From positions 1 through 64,000 of the forward strand of contig JAFXLD010000086.1 of assembly GCA_017531385.1 (NCBI GenBank): 64,000 bases of DNA, in the 5' to 3' direction. Every line of letters begins with the position of its first letter. Position 1 is the first letter of the stretch. This DNA comes from Clostridia bacterium. GTDB taxonomy: Bacteria > Bacillota > Clostridia > Oscillospirales > Acutalibacteraceae. Position numbers and translations under genes: made by a program. This document shows positions 23,132 to 30,819 of this stretch, in pieces. The notes under the pieces are model-generated. The model had not been told where the DNA came from. It saw only the letters and a program-made list of their open reading frames with translations, and searched no databases.

Positions 23132-25699
23132 ATGAGAAAAAAGATATTAGCAGTAATTCTGATAGTGATTAATGTATTTATTCTTTCATCCTGCGGTACA
23201 GATAAGGGTATTGATGTGCCTGATTTTGATTTTAACGGTGAAAATATCAGTATAGTCAACGATATTGCAGGAGATACAACACTTGATGATACGATAAGAT
23301 ATGCATCGCGGGTTAATGATGTTGCACAGTCTTACTATACAAAGACAGACCGAAGTGAATATGTTATGAAAAATTCAGATATGATGCTTGTACATACTCT
23401 GACCGGAAAGCATAACGGTGCATCCTTGTATGATACAGAGGGGAATGTTTATCTTGAAGATACTTTTGAATCAACATATGTCGATCCTGAAGGTATATAT
23501 GAGTCAGAAAAATCTGAAACAGAGGGCAGAGTAAACACCATAAGACTCGGTGAATATTACAGAGAATGCCATATCAGAGATTTCTCATTTAATGATAATG
23601 CAAAACTTGATAAGACATTCCATCTTTATGGTGACAGACTATATGCTCAGTTTTCGCTTTTATCAGCTGAACCTCTCAGAGATATCATATATTTTGCCAC
23701 ATCTGTCGAAATAAGAAAAGATACTGTTACAGGTTTGGTTATAAAAGATTCTGACGGTGTACATAACTCAATTGACGATGTTCATACAAATAATGATATT
23801 TATATGAATAATACAGTCGAATATGTAGCTTTTGATGTTAAAAATGCAGGTGTTGTCGGATTTATTTTCCCTGCTGATAAAAATTATACTGTCGCTATTC
23901 GGGAATTACAAAATCATTATACATTAACTGTATTATTGGATGCTGAAAAAGCTTTTTCAATCAACGATATCAATGGCGAAGGCGGATATGAGAATGATTA
24001 TCTGACATTAGGTTTCCGTATTTATGCAGATAAAACACATTCATTCGATAAAATTGACAGGGAAGCCGTGCTTGAAAGAAATCCTCTTAAAAATATCACC
24101 GTCAACGGCGGTAATGCAGAGGGAAAATTCCTCGGTTATGATTCGCTCAGCGGTGCGTATCTGTTCTCAATGAAAGGCACGGATTTCAATACAGCATATC
24201 AGAATCCTGATTTGCATTATTCTTTACCTGTTACAATTGCTAATGATTCATATGACAGAAATATTTACATCCGTTCAAACGGTGATAACGGTTGTCTTGA
24301 AGCCGCGGCATTGCTTGATGACACAAACACTCTTGTGCCTGTTAATGTTCAGGTCTGCAAGAATTTCCAAGGTGACGGCGGTGAACCGTTTTACAGTGTA
24401 AAGGATCTGCAGTATGGTGACTGTATTTTCCCTGTTTCTGTAAAAGCAGATGAAATAATTGACATTACTCTTCTGAATCTTTATCAGAACTGGGGTAAAT
24501 ATCCTCTTAAACAGCTTTCATCAATCGAATTCCACATTCCTTATTATCATCTTTCAACAGGCACAACCGAATCCAACTGCATCGCACCTTATTTTGTATT
24601 CGACAAAGACGGATGGACATTGCCCGATTTCAGAACGGCAAGCGGTAATATGTGGAAAGACCAGCCACAGTTCAATTCAGTCGGCATACTCAAATTTATG
24701 ACATACCGTGATGGTAAAAAAGATATTTACAGTGAATTTGTTCACAGTGATATTGCATCTGTCGGTCAGACTTATTCCGATATTACAAATACATTCTATT
24801 CTGACGACGGAACTTATAAATATTCTCTCCGCCATGTTGAATTTCCTCAGACAGATGAGAACAGAACATATTACACATTGAATGTAGAGTTCCTTGAAGA
24901 TAAAACATTCAATAATTTTAAGAAAGACTTCGATTTGTTCTATTTTGACGGAAGGTTTGTGCAGTTTGATAAGATAAGTTATCTTGATGCTGAAAATAAA
25001 TCCGTAACAAAAGATGTTGATACAAGCAAAAAGACTCGGTATTATGAGCTTGGCAGTGATTCGCCTTATTGGGGCTTTTATGATGTTACTGATGAAAAGA
25101 CAGAGGAGCTTGAAAAAGGCTTCGGCGCAAACTTTGCAATGATTATCAAAGACAGTAATATAACAACTGATGGCAAAACTGCTGATATTCCGTTTGTTTT
25201 CCGTGAAAACTCCGATAAAGATATATCAACAGGCTCATTGACTCTTGATGCAAAAAACATTGCATTTAAAAAAGGCGATACTATCAGTATTGATATGATT
25301 CTTTTACCCTGGGGTACGGGTACAGAAGAAAATGATAATCAGGTACTTGCTGTCAGAGAAGACAGTGCGTTATCTCCCGTAACAGTTACCGTAGAAACAG
25401 GTGCTGTTAGCGATGATACATTTATTCCCGTTATAAATTGTGAAAACAATATTGCGGAATTTACCGTTAAAGGCGGCAGAAACAATATTCCTGTGAGAGT
25501 AAACGGTTTTACAGAACTCAAGTGTCCTGAAATACTGAAAAAGACAGATAACGGTTGGGAAAATCTTGATGTTGCATCATCTAACGGCTATGACGGATAT
25601 ACTGTATTTTATAATGACGACGGTACATACGGTTTTTCATTTGTTTACAGTTCGGAAAATCCCGATATTTCATATACTTTCAGATTAGAACAAAATTAA
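23132..25699 (+). CDS. Large lipoprotein of unknown function, 855 residues
   Basis: I do not recognise the family. The signal peptide ends in a lipobox (LSSC, Cys21), so the protein is membrane-tethered outside. The remainder is rich in Asp, Asn, Tyr and Thr and alternates short beta-like stretches with turns, as in carbohydrate-active or carbohydrate-binding proteins; no repeats, coiled coil or second membrane segment are seen. Possible features are a HIPYYHLSTGTTESN block near residue 470 and an Asp-rich NDINGEGG loop near 280. The C-terminal 100 residues could be an immunoglobulin-like domain. An AGGAGG site lies 6-7 bases before the ATG. It has its own promoter and terminator, downstream of a sugar carrier. 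Glycan processing is a guess only. Confidence 0.8.
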   Translation: MRKKILAVILIVINVFILSSCGTDKGIDVPDFDFNGENISIVNDIAGDTTLDDTIRYASRVNDVAQSYYTKTDRSEYVMKNSDMMLVHTLTGKHNGASLYDTEGNVYLEDTFESTYVDPEGIYESEKSETEGRVNTIRLGEYYRECHIRDFSFNDNAKLDKTFHLYGDRLYAQFSLLSAEPLRDIIYFATSVEIRKDTVTGLVIKDSDGVHNSIDDVHTNNDIYMNNTVEYVAFDVKNAGVVGFIFPADKNYTVAIRELQNHYTLTVLLDAEKAFSINDINGEGGYENDYLTLGFRIYADKTHSFDKIDREAVLERNPLKNITVNGGNAEGKFLGYDSLSGAYLFSMKGTDFNTAYQNPDLHYSLPVTIANDSYDRNIYIRSNGDNGCLEAAALLDDTNTLVPVNVQVCKNFQGDGGEPFYSVKDLQYGDCIFPVSVKADEIIDITLLNLYQNWGKYPLKQLSSIEFHIPYYHLSTGTTESNCIAPYFVFDKDGWTLPDFRTASGNMWKDQPQFNSVGILKFMTYRDGKKDIYSEFVHSDIASVGQTYSDITNTFYSDDGTYKYSLRHVEFPQTDENRTYYTLNVEFLEDKTFNNFKKDFDLFYFDGRFVQFDKISYLDAENKSVTKDVDTSKKTRYYELGSDSPYWGFYDVTDEKTEELEKGFGANFAMIIKDSNITTDGKTADIPFVFRENSDKDISTGSLTLDAKNIAFKKGDTISIDMILLPWGTGTEENDNQVLAVREDSALSPVTVTVETGAVSDDTFIPVINCENNIAEFTVKGGRNNIPVRVNGFTELKCPEILKKTDNGWENLDVASSNGYDGYTVFYNDDGTYGFSFVYSSENPDISYTFRLEQN

Positions 25700-25703
25700 G
25701 GTA

Positions 25704-25733
25704 AGGGGTAGTTATCTGCCCCTATTTTTTTTT
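25704..25733 (+). terminator. Terminator of the large lipoprotein gene
   Basis: AGGGGTAG (25704-25711) and CTGCCCCT (25716-25723) with a TTAT loop, followed by A and nine T. Confidence 0.92.
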
Positions 25734-25793
25734 GTAGACAAAATGCACAATTATGCGGATTAATTTTAGTGCATTTTATTTACCAAAATATTG

Positions 25794-25822
25794 TTGACAT
25801 ATTATTCTATAATGATTATAAT
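25794..25822 (+). promoter_or_regulatory. Strong consensus promoter of livJ
   Basis: TTGACA (25794-25799), exactly 17 bases, TATAAT (25817-25822): both hexamers perfect. About 100 bases of untranslated leader follow; the leader can pair CATGCACC (25870-25877) with GGTGTGTG (25894-25901), using G-T pairs. No known riboswitch is recognised. Confidence 0.8.
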
Positions 25823-25927
25823 TATTCTATCACAAAATGCCGTTATATTTTCTGCGTCACTTTGTGGCACATGCACCAAAAAAAGAGTACATAGGTGTGT
25901 GTGAAAAAAATATTGGAGGTTTTTACA

Positions 25928-27142
25928 ATGAAACTCAAAAAGATTCTTGCTGTTATGCTTGCTCTTGTAATGGTTCTTTCATTTGCTGCTTGTACAAAGA
26001 CTCCCGGCAATGAAAACGGATCAGATGTTGATCCCAGCAATGTTGACGGCAACAACTCTGCATCTGAAATCGTTATCGGTGTTTCAGGTCCCCTTACAGG
26101 TGGTGCAGCTCAGTACGGTAATGCAGTTGTAAATGCTGCTCAGCTTGCTGTTGATGAAATCAACGCAGCAGGTGGCGTAAACGGCACAAATCTCAAGCTT
26201 GTTTCTGCTGACGATGAAGCTGACTCAGGCGAAAAGGCTGTAAGTGCTTACAACTCACTTAAGGACCAGGGTATGCAGATCTTCCTCGGAACAGTTACAT
26301 CAGGTTCATGTCTTGCTGTTATTGACAAGACAGCTGATGACAATATGTTCCAGCTCACACCCTCTGCTTCAGCAGACGCAGTTATCGCTAATGACAACTG
26401 CTTCCAGATCTGTTTCACAGACTCAAACCAGGGTGCTCGTTCAGCTCAGTACATTGCTGAAAACAATCTTGCAACTAAGGTTGCTGTAATTTACGATTCA
26501 TCAGATGCTTACTCAACAGGTATCTACAACAACTTCAAAAAGGGTGCAGCTGATAAGAATCTTGAAATCGTTGCAGAACAGTCTTTCACAAAGGACAGCA
26601 ACAAGGACTTCTCAGCTCAGATCCAGGCTTGTAAGACAGCCGGTGCTGACCTTGTTTTCCTTCCCATCTACTACACAGAAGCTTCTCTTATTCTCAAGGC
26701 TGCTGCTAATGCAGACTATGCTCCCAAGTTCTTTGGTTGTGACGGTCTCGACGGTATCCTTTCAGTTGAGAACTTTGATGTAAAGCTTGCTGAAGGCGTA
26801 ATGCTTCTTACTCCTTTCGCAGCTGATGCTGAAGATGATGCAACAAAGAAATTCGTTGCTGCTTACAAGGCAAAGTACAATAATGAAATCCCCAACCAGT
26901 TTGCTGCTGACGCTTACGACGGTATCTACATTCTTGCAGAACTCATCAAGGCAAACAACATCACAGCTGACATGAGTGCATCAGATATCTGTGACATTCT
27001 CAAGGTTGAAATCTGTAAAGAAGGCTTCTCATACAAGGGTCTTACAGGTGCAGGTTCAGCTCTTACTTGGGATAACACAGGTGCTGTTTCTAAGGATCCC
27101 ATGGCTGTTGTTATTAAAGACGGTGCTTACGCAGCTCTTTAA
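25928..27142 (+). CDS. livJ: Branched-chain amino acid ABC transporter, substrate-binding lipoprotein
   Basis: Extracellular receptor of a LIV-type importer. The ATG at 25928 follows TTGGAGG at 9 bases; the longer frame from 25895 is rejected because the signal peptide starts here. The lipobox ends at Cys22 (FAAC), followed by a low-complexity Asn/Asp/Gly/Ser linker. The mature part begins IVIGVSGPLTGGAAQYG, the hallmark of type I periplasmic binding proteins of the Leu/Ile/Val family, and has AVDEINAAGGVNG soon after. Codon use is visibly biased (AAG, AAC and CTT/CTC preferred) compared with neighbours, suggesting very high expression. The gene has a perfect promoter and its own terminator before the permease genes. 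Confidence 0.95.
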   Translation: MKLKKILAVMLALVMVLSFAACTKTPGNENGSDVDPSNVDGNNSASEIVIGVSGPLTGGAAQYGNAVVNAAQLAVDEINAAGGVNGTNLKLVSADDEADSGEKAVSAYNSLKDQGMQIFLGTVTSGSCLAVIDKTADDNMFQLTPSASADAVIANDNCFQICFTDSNQGARSAQYIAENNLATKVAVIYDSSDAYSTGIYNNFKKGAADKNLEIVAEQSFTKDSNKDFSAQIQACKTAGADLVFLPIYYTEASLILKAAANADYAPKFFGCDGLDGILSVENFDVKLAEGVMLLTPFAADAEDDATKKFVAAYKAKYNNEIPNQFAADAYDGIYILAELIKANNITADMSASDICDILKVEICKEGFSYKGLTGAGSALTWDNTGAVSKDPMAVVIKDGAYAAL

Positions 27143-27162
27143 TTCATAATTTATACAAAATG

Positions 27163-27190
27163 ACCGACAGTTTATGCTGTCGGTTTTTTT
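27163..27190 (+). terminator. Terminator after livJ
   Basis: ACCGACAG (27163-27170) and CTGTCGGT (27177-27184) with a 6-base loop and a T-tract. It uncouples the abundant binding protein from the permease genes. Confidence 0.92.
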
Positions 27191-27209
27191 ATTTATATTA
27201 AATTACATA

Positions 27210-27238
27210 TTGTAATTAAATTATTTTTATGCTATAAT
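27210..27238 (+). promoter_or_regulatory. Promoter of livHMGF
   Basis: TTGTAA (27210-27215), 17-base spacer, TATAAT (27233-27238). Confidence 0.55.
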
Positions 27239-27310
27239 GCAATGAGTTATTTTATGTTTTTCTTTATATTGGTTTTTGGATGCCATATAAGGATGAAAGG
27301 ATGTTTCTTT

Positions 27311-28195
27311 ATGGGTTTTTTGAGTAACCTTATAAACGGTATAAGCCTTGGCAGTATTTATGCGGTTATAGCGTTGGGTTATACAATGGTTTACGGCATT
27401 GCAAAAATGCTTAACTTTGCACATGGCGATGTTATCATGATCGGTGGCTATTTTGTCTACCTTTCATCATCAAAATTGTTACATCTGCCTCCTGTCTTAA
27501 GTGTATTGATTGCAATGGTTGCATGTACTATTCTTGGTATTACAATAGAAAAAATTGCTTATAAACCATTAAGAAAGGCAACGTCTCTTGCAGTTCTTAT
27601 TACTGCAATCGGTGTCAGTTATTTCCTGCAGAATATTGCGCTTGTAATATTTGGTGCAAATCCTGTTACGTTCACATCTGTTGTCAGTATACCTGCAATC
27701 AAATTATTTGATGGTCAGATAGTTATCTCGGGAGAAACTTCCGTAGCGATTGTAGTTTCGATTCTTGTAGTTATCGGTCTTTCTCTCTTCATCAAGAAAA
27801 CAAAAACCGGTAAAGCAATGCTTGCTGTTTCCGAAGATAAGGGTGCAGCTCAGCTGATGGGTATAAATGTAAACAAAACAATTTCAATTACATTTGCAAT
27901 CGGTTCAGCACTCGCAGCAATTGCAGGTGCACTTTACTGTTCAGCATATCCTATTCTTCAGAACACAACAGGTGCAATGCCCGGTATCAAGGCTTTTACT
28001 GCTGCTGTTTTCGGTGGTATCGGTTCAATTCCCGGTGCTATGATCGGTGGTATTCTTATCGGTGTTATTGAAATCCTCGGCAGAGCATATATTTCAACAC
28101 AGCTTGCGGATGCAATTGTTTTTGCTGTTCTTATTCTTATTCTTATGTTCAAGCCGACAGGTATTCTCGGTAAGAAAATGGTAGAAAAAGTATAA
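27311..28195 (+). CDS. livH: Branched-chain amino acid ABC permease LivH
   Basis: One of two integral membrane subunits of the LIV importer, 294 residues from the ATG at 27311, which has an AAAGG site 9 bases upstream; earlier in-frame starts (27242, 27293) lack spacing. It begins with the family N-terminus NGISLGSIYAVIALGYTMVYG and has NFAHGD near residue 35. The EAA-like cytoplasmic loop (AVSEDKGAAQLMGINV, about 174-189) contacts the ATPases. AAVFGGIGSIPGAMIGG appears in the last third. Its stop is 20 bp before livM; the four genes livHMGF form one operon with its own promoter. Confidence 0.95.
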   Translation: MGFLSNLINGISLGSIYAVIALGYTMVYGIAKMLNFAHGDVIMIGGYFVYLSSSKLLHLPPVLSVLIAMVACTILGITIEKIAYKPLRKATSLAVLITAIGVSYFLQNIALVIFGANPVTFTSVVSIPAIKLFDGQIVISGETSVAIVVSILVVIGLSLFIKKTKTGKAMLAVSEDKGAAQLMGINVNKTISITFAIGSALAAIAGALYCSAYPILQNTTGAMPGIKAFTAAVFGGIGSIPGAMIGGILIGVIEILGRAYISTQLADAIVFAVLILILMFKPTGILGKKMVEKV

Positions 28196-28215
28196 TTTGT
28201 GAAGGGAGAATAATT

Positions 28216-29295
28216 ATGTTAAAAAAATTAAAATTTAAAAAACCCGACACAAAAAACAGTTTTGTTACATATGGTTTACTTCTTGTAACATTTGCAATTG
28301 TAAAAATTCTTTTTGAAGCGGGTAAATTGTCATATATGATTAAGGACTTGCTTGTCCCTCTTTGCGTTTATGCAATTCTTGCAGTTTCACTTAATCTTAC
28401 AGTTGGTATTCTCGGTGAATTGAGCCTCGGACAGGCAGGCTTTATGTGTGTCGGTGCATATTCAGGTGCTCTTTTCTCAAATCTGCTTGAAGAAGCAATT
28501 CCTCAGGTATTAATCAGATTTCCTCTTGCTATGATCGTTGGCGGTATATGTGCCGCTATATTCGGTATTCTCATTGGCATCCCGGTTCTTCGTCTTCGTG
28601 GTGACTATCTTGCTATTGTTACACTTGCATTCGGTGAAATCATCAAAAACATCTTTGCATCTGTTTACCTTGGTTTGGATGCAAACGGTTTCCATGTTTC
28701 AATGAAAACTGCAAGTGATCTGAATATGGATTTAGATGGCGAGATGCTTATAAACGGTGCTCTCGGACTTAACGGAACCCCAAGGGATTCTAATTTTACC
28801 ATTGCTTTTATAGTATTGTTTATCACAACAATTGTTGCATATAATTTTGTTAATTCACGTACAGGTCGTGCAGTTATGTCAATCCGTGACAACAGAATTG
28901 CTTCTGAATCCGTAGGTATTAATGTAACAAAATATAAGCTTATAACATTTGCTCTTACTGCATTTTTCGCAGGTGTTGCAGGCTCACTTTATTCACATAA
29001 CTTCTCAACACTCCAGGCATCAAAGTTTGACTACAATCTTTCAATTCTTGTTCTTGTTTTTGTTGTTCTCGGTGGTATCGGTTCAATCAGAGGCAGCATC
29101 GTGGCTTCAATTCTTCTTACATTGATACCTGAATTGCTCCGTGGTTCAATCGGTAAATACAGAATGCTCATCTATGCAGTAATTCTTATTGTTATGATGA
29201 TTGTCAATAACGGTGACTACTTCATCAATCTTAAAGAAAAGATATCAGTCAAATTTTCATCAAAATTCAAGAAAACCAAAAAGGAGGTAGTGTGA
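28216..29295 (+). CDS. livM: Branched-chain amino acid ABC permease LivM
   Basis: Second membrane subunit of the LIV importer, 359 residues with about 9-10 hydrophobic segments. Characteristic blocks are LNLTVGILGELSLGQAGFM (about 59-77), LRLRGDYLAIVTLAFGEI (about 124-141) and the cytoplasmic coupling loop AVMSIRDNRIASESVGINV (about 218-236). VVLGGIGSIRGSI lies near the C-terminus. It is longer at the C-terminus than LivH, ending in a lysine-rich tail. The next gene starts one base after its stop, and a GGAGG site for livG lies inside its last codons. Confidence 0.95.
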   Translation: MLKKLKFKKPDTKNSFVTYGLLLVTFAIVKILFEAGKLSYMIKDLLVPLCVYAILAVSLNLTVGILGELSLGQAGFMCVGAYSGALFSNLLEEAIPQVLIRFPLAMIVGGICAAIFGILIGIPVLRLRGDYLAIVTLAFGEIIKNIFASVYLGLDANGFHVSMKTASDLNMDLDGEMLINGALGLNGTPRDSNFTIAFIVLFITTIVAYNFVNSRTGRAVMSIRDNRIASESVGINVTKYKLITFALTAFFAGVAGSLYSHNFSTLQASKFDYNLSILVLVFVVLGGIGSIRGSIVASILLTLIPELLRGSIGKYRMLIYAVILIVMMIVNNGDYFINLKEKISVKFSSKFKKTKKEVV

Positions 29296-29296
29296 G

Positions 29297-30055
29297 ATGG
29301 CATTACTTGAAGTTAAAAATCTCGGCATAACCTTCGGTGGTCTTAAAGCTGTTGATAATTTTAATCTTACACTTGAAAAAGGTGCACTTTACGGTCTTAT
29401 CGGTCCCAACGGTGCAGGTAAAACTACAGTTTTTAATCTTCTTACAGGTGTTTATAAGCCCACAACAGGCACATTCCTGCTTGACGGTAAAGAATTAAAA
29501 GGCAAAAAGCCTGCTGATATCAATAAAGCAGGTATTGCACGTACATTTCAGAACATCCGTCTTTTCAAGAATCTTTCAGTTCTTGAAAATGTTAAGGTCG
29601 GTCTTCACAACGGAATGAAGTATTCTACAGTTGCAGGTATTTTCAGACTTCCGTCATTTTTCAAGACAGAAAAGAAGATGGACGAAAAAGCACTTGAGCT
29701 TCTTAAGGTTTTTGAGCTTGATGAAAGTGCTGACACTCTTGCATCAAATCTTCCTTACGGTAAGCAGAGAAAGCTTGAAATCGCAAGAGCTATTGCAACA
29801 AATCCCAAGCTTCTTCTTCTCGATGAACCTGCTGCCGGTATGAATCCCAATGAAACAAATGAACTCATGGAAACAATCAGATTTGTAAGAGATCATTTTG
29901 ATCTTACAGTTCTTGTAATTGAACATGATATGAGTCTTGTTTCGGGTATTTGCGAAGAGATTACCGTTCTCAATTTCGGTACAGAGCTTGCAAAGGGTAA
30001 AACTGATGAAGTTCTTAAAAATCCCGAAGTTGTCAAGGCTTATCTCGGTCAGTAA
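29297..30055 (+). CDS. livG: Branched-chain amino acid ABC transporter ATPase LivG
   Basis: One of two cytoplasmic ATPase subunits, 252 residues. Walker A is GPNGAGKTT (about 36-44), the Q-loop lies in ARTFQNIRLF, the signature region is LPYGKQRKLEIARA (the degenerate LIV-type form of LSGGQ), and Walker B is LLLLDEPAAGMN, followed by the switch His in VIEHDM. The C-terminus with VVKAYLGQ is the LivG-type end. It sits 1 bp after livM and 15 bp before livF. Confidence 0.96.
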   Translation: MALLEVKNLGITFGGLKAVDNFNLTLEKGALYGLIGPNGAGKTTVFNLLTGVYKPTTGTFLLDGKELKGKKPADINKAGIARTFQNIRLFKNLSVLENVKVGLHNGMKYSTVAGIFRLPSFFKTEKKMDEKALELLKVFELDESADTLASNLPYGKQRKLEIARAIATNPKLLLLDEPAAGMNPNETNELMETIRFVRDHFDLTVLVIEHDMSLVSGICEEITVLNFGTELAKGKTDEVLKNPEVVKAYLGQ

Positions 30056-30070
30056 GGAGGACGAATTAAT

Positions 30071-30781
30071 ATGGCAATGCTTGAAGTTCGTGATCTGAAT
30101 GTGTTTTTCGGCGTCATTCAGGCTATAAAAAATATATCATTTGATGTTAATCAGGGCGAGGTTGTGGCTCTTATCGGTGCTAACGGTGCAGGTAAGACAA
30201 CAACACTTCATACAGTTACAGGTCTTCTTCCTGCAGCAAGCGGTAAAATTACGCTTGACGGCAAAGATCTTGCAAAAGTTCCTGCACACAAGATAGTTTC
30301 AATGGGTATGGCTCATGTACCCGAAGGAAGACGTGTTTTTGCTTCACTTTCTGTATACGATAATCTTAAATTAGGTGCTTTTACAAGAAAAGATAAGAAA
30401 GAAATCGAAGATTCTCTTGAGATGGTTTTTGAATCATTCCCCAGACTTAAAGAGCGTCGCAATCAGGTTGCAGGTACTCTTTCAGGCGGTGAACAGCAGA
30501 TGCTTGCAATGGGCAGAGCGCTTATGAGCAAGCCCAGAATCATTCTTATGGACGAACCGTCAATGGGTCTTTCTCCCTTGTATGTTACTGAAATTTTTGA
30601 AATTATCAAAAAAATCAAGAGCGAGGGCACAACAGTTCTTCTTGTAGAACAGAATGCAAATATGGCGCTTCAGGTTGCTGACAGAGCTTATGTTCTTGAA
30701 ACAGGAAAAATCATTATGGACGGTAATGCAAGCGATCTCATGAATGATGAAAGAGTCCGTAAAGCATATCTCGGTGCATAA
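30071..30781 (+). CDS. livF: Branched-chain amino acid ABC transporter ATPase LivF
   Basis: Second ATPase subunit of the LIV importer, 236 residues. Walker A is GANGAGKTT (about 37-45), followed by VPEGRRVFASLSVYDNL, the signature LSGGEQQMLAMGRAL (about 137-151), Walker B IILMDEPSMGL and the LVEQNANMAL switch region, in which Gln replaces the usual His as is normal for LivF. It ends VRKAYLGA. It is the last gene of livHMGF; a bidirectional terminator follows. With livJ, all five components of the importer are present. Confidence 0.96.
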   Translation: MAMLEVRDLNVFFGVIQAIKNISFDVNQGEVVALIGANGAGKTTTLHTVTGLLPAASGKITLDGKDLAKVPAHKIVSMGMAHVPEGRRVFASLSVYDNLKLGAFTRKDKKEIEDSLEMVFESFPRLKERRNQVAGTLSGGEQQMLAMGRALMSKPRIILMDEPSMGLSPLYVTEIFEIIKKIKSEGTTVLLVEQNANMALQVADRAYVLETGKIIMDGNASDLMNDERVRKAYLGA

Positions 30782-30792
30782 CATAAAAAAAC

Positions 30793-30812
30793 AGGAGTCG
30801 GTTACGACTCCT
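30793..30812. terminator. Bidirectional terminator between livF and pcrA
   Basis: AGGAGTCG (30793-30800) and CGACTCCT (30805-30812) with a GTTA loop; T-rich on the right for livF and A-rich on the left (T-rich on the minus strand) for pcrA. Confidence 0.92.
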
Positions 30813-30819
30813 TTATTTT

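Noticed and set aside
25823..25927. Leader of livJ as a riboswitch
   Set aside because: Only one weak stem with G-T pairs can be drawn; no known aptamer pattern is seen and no terminator lies in the leader.
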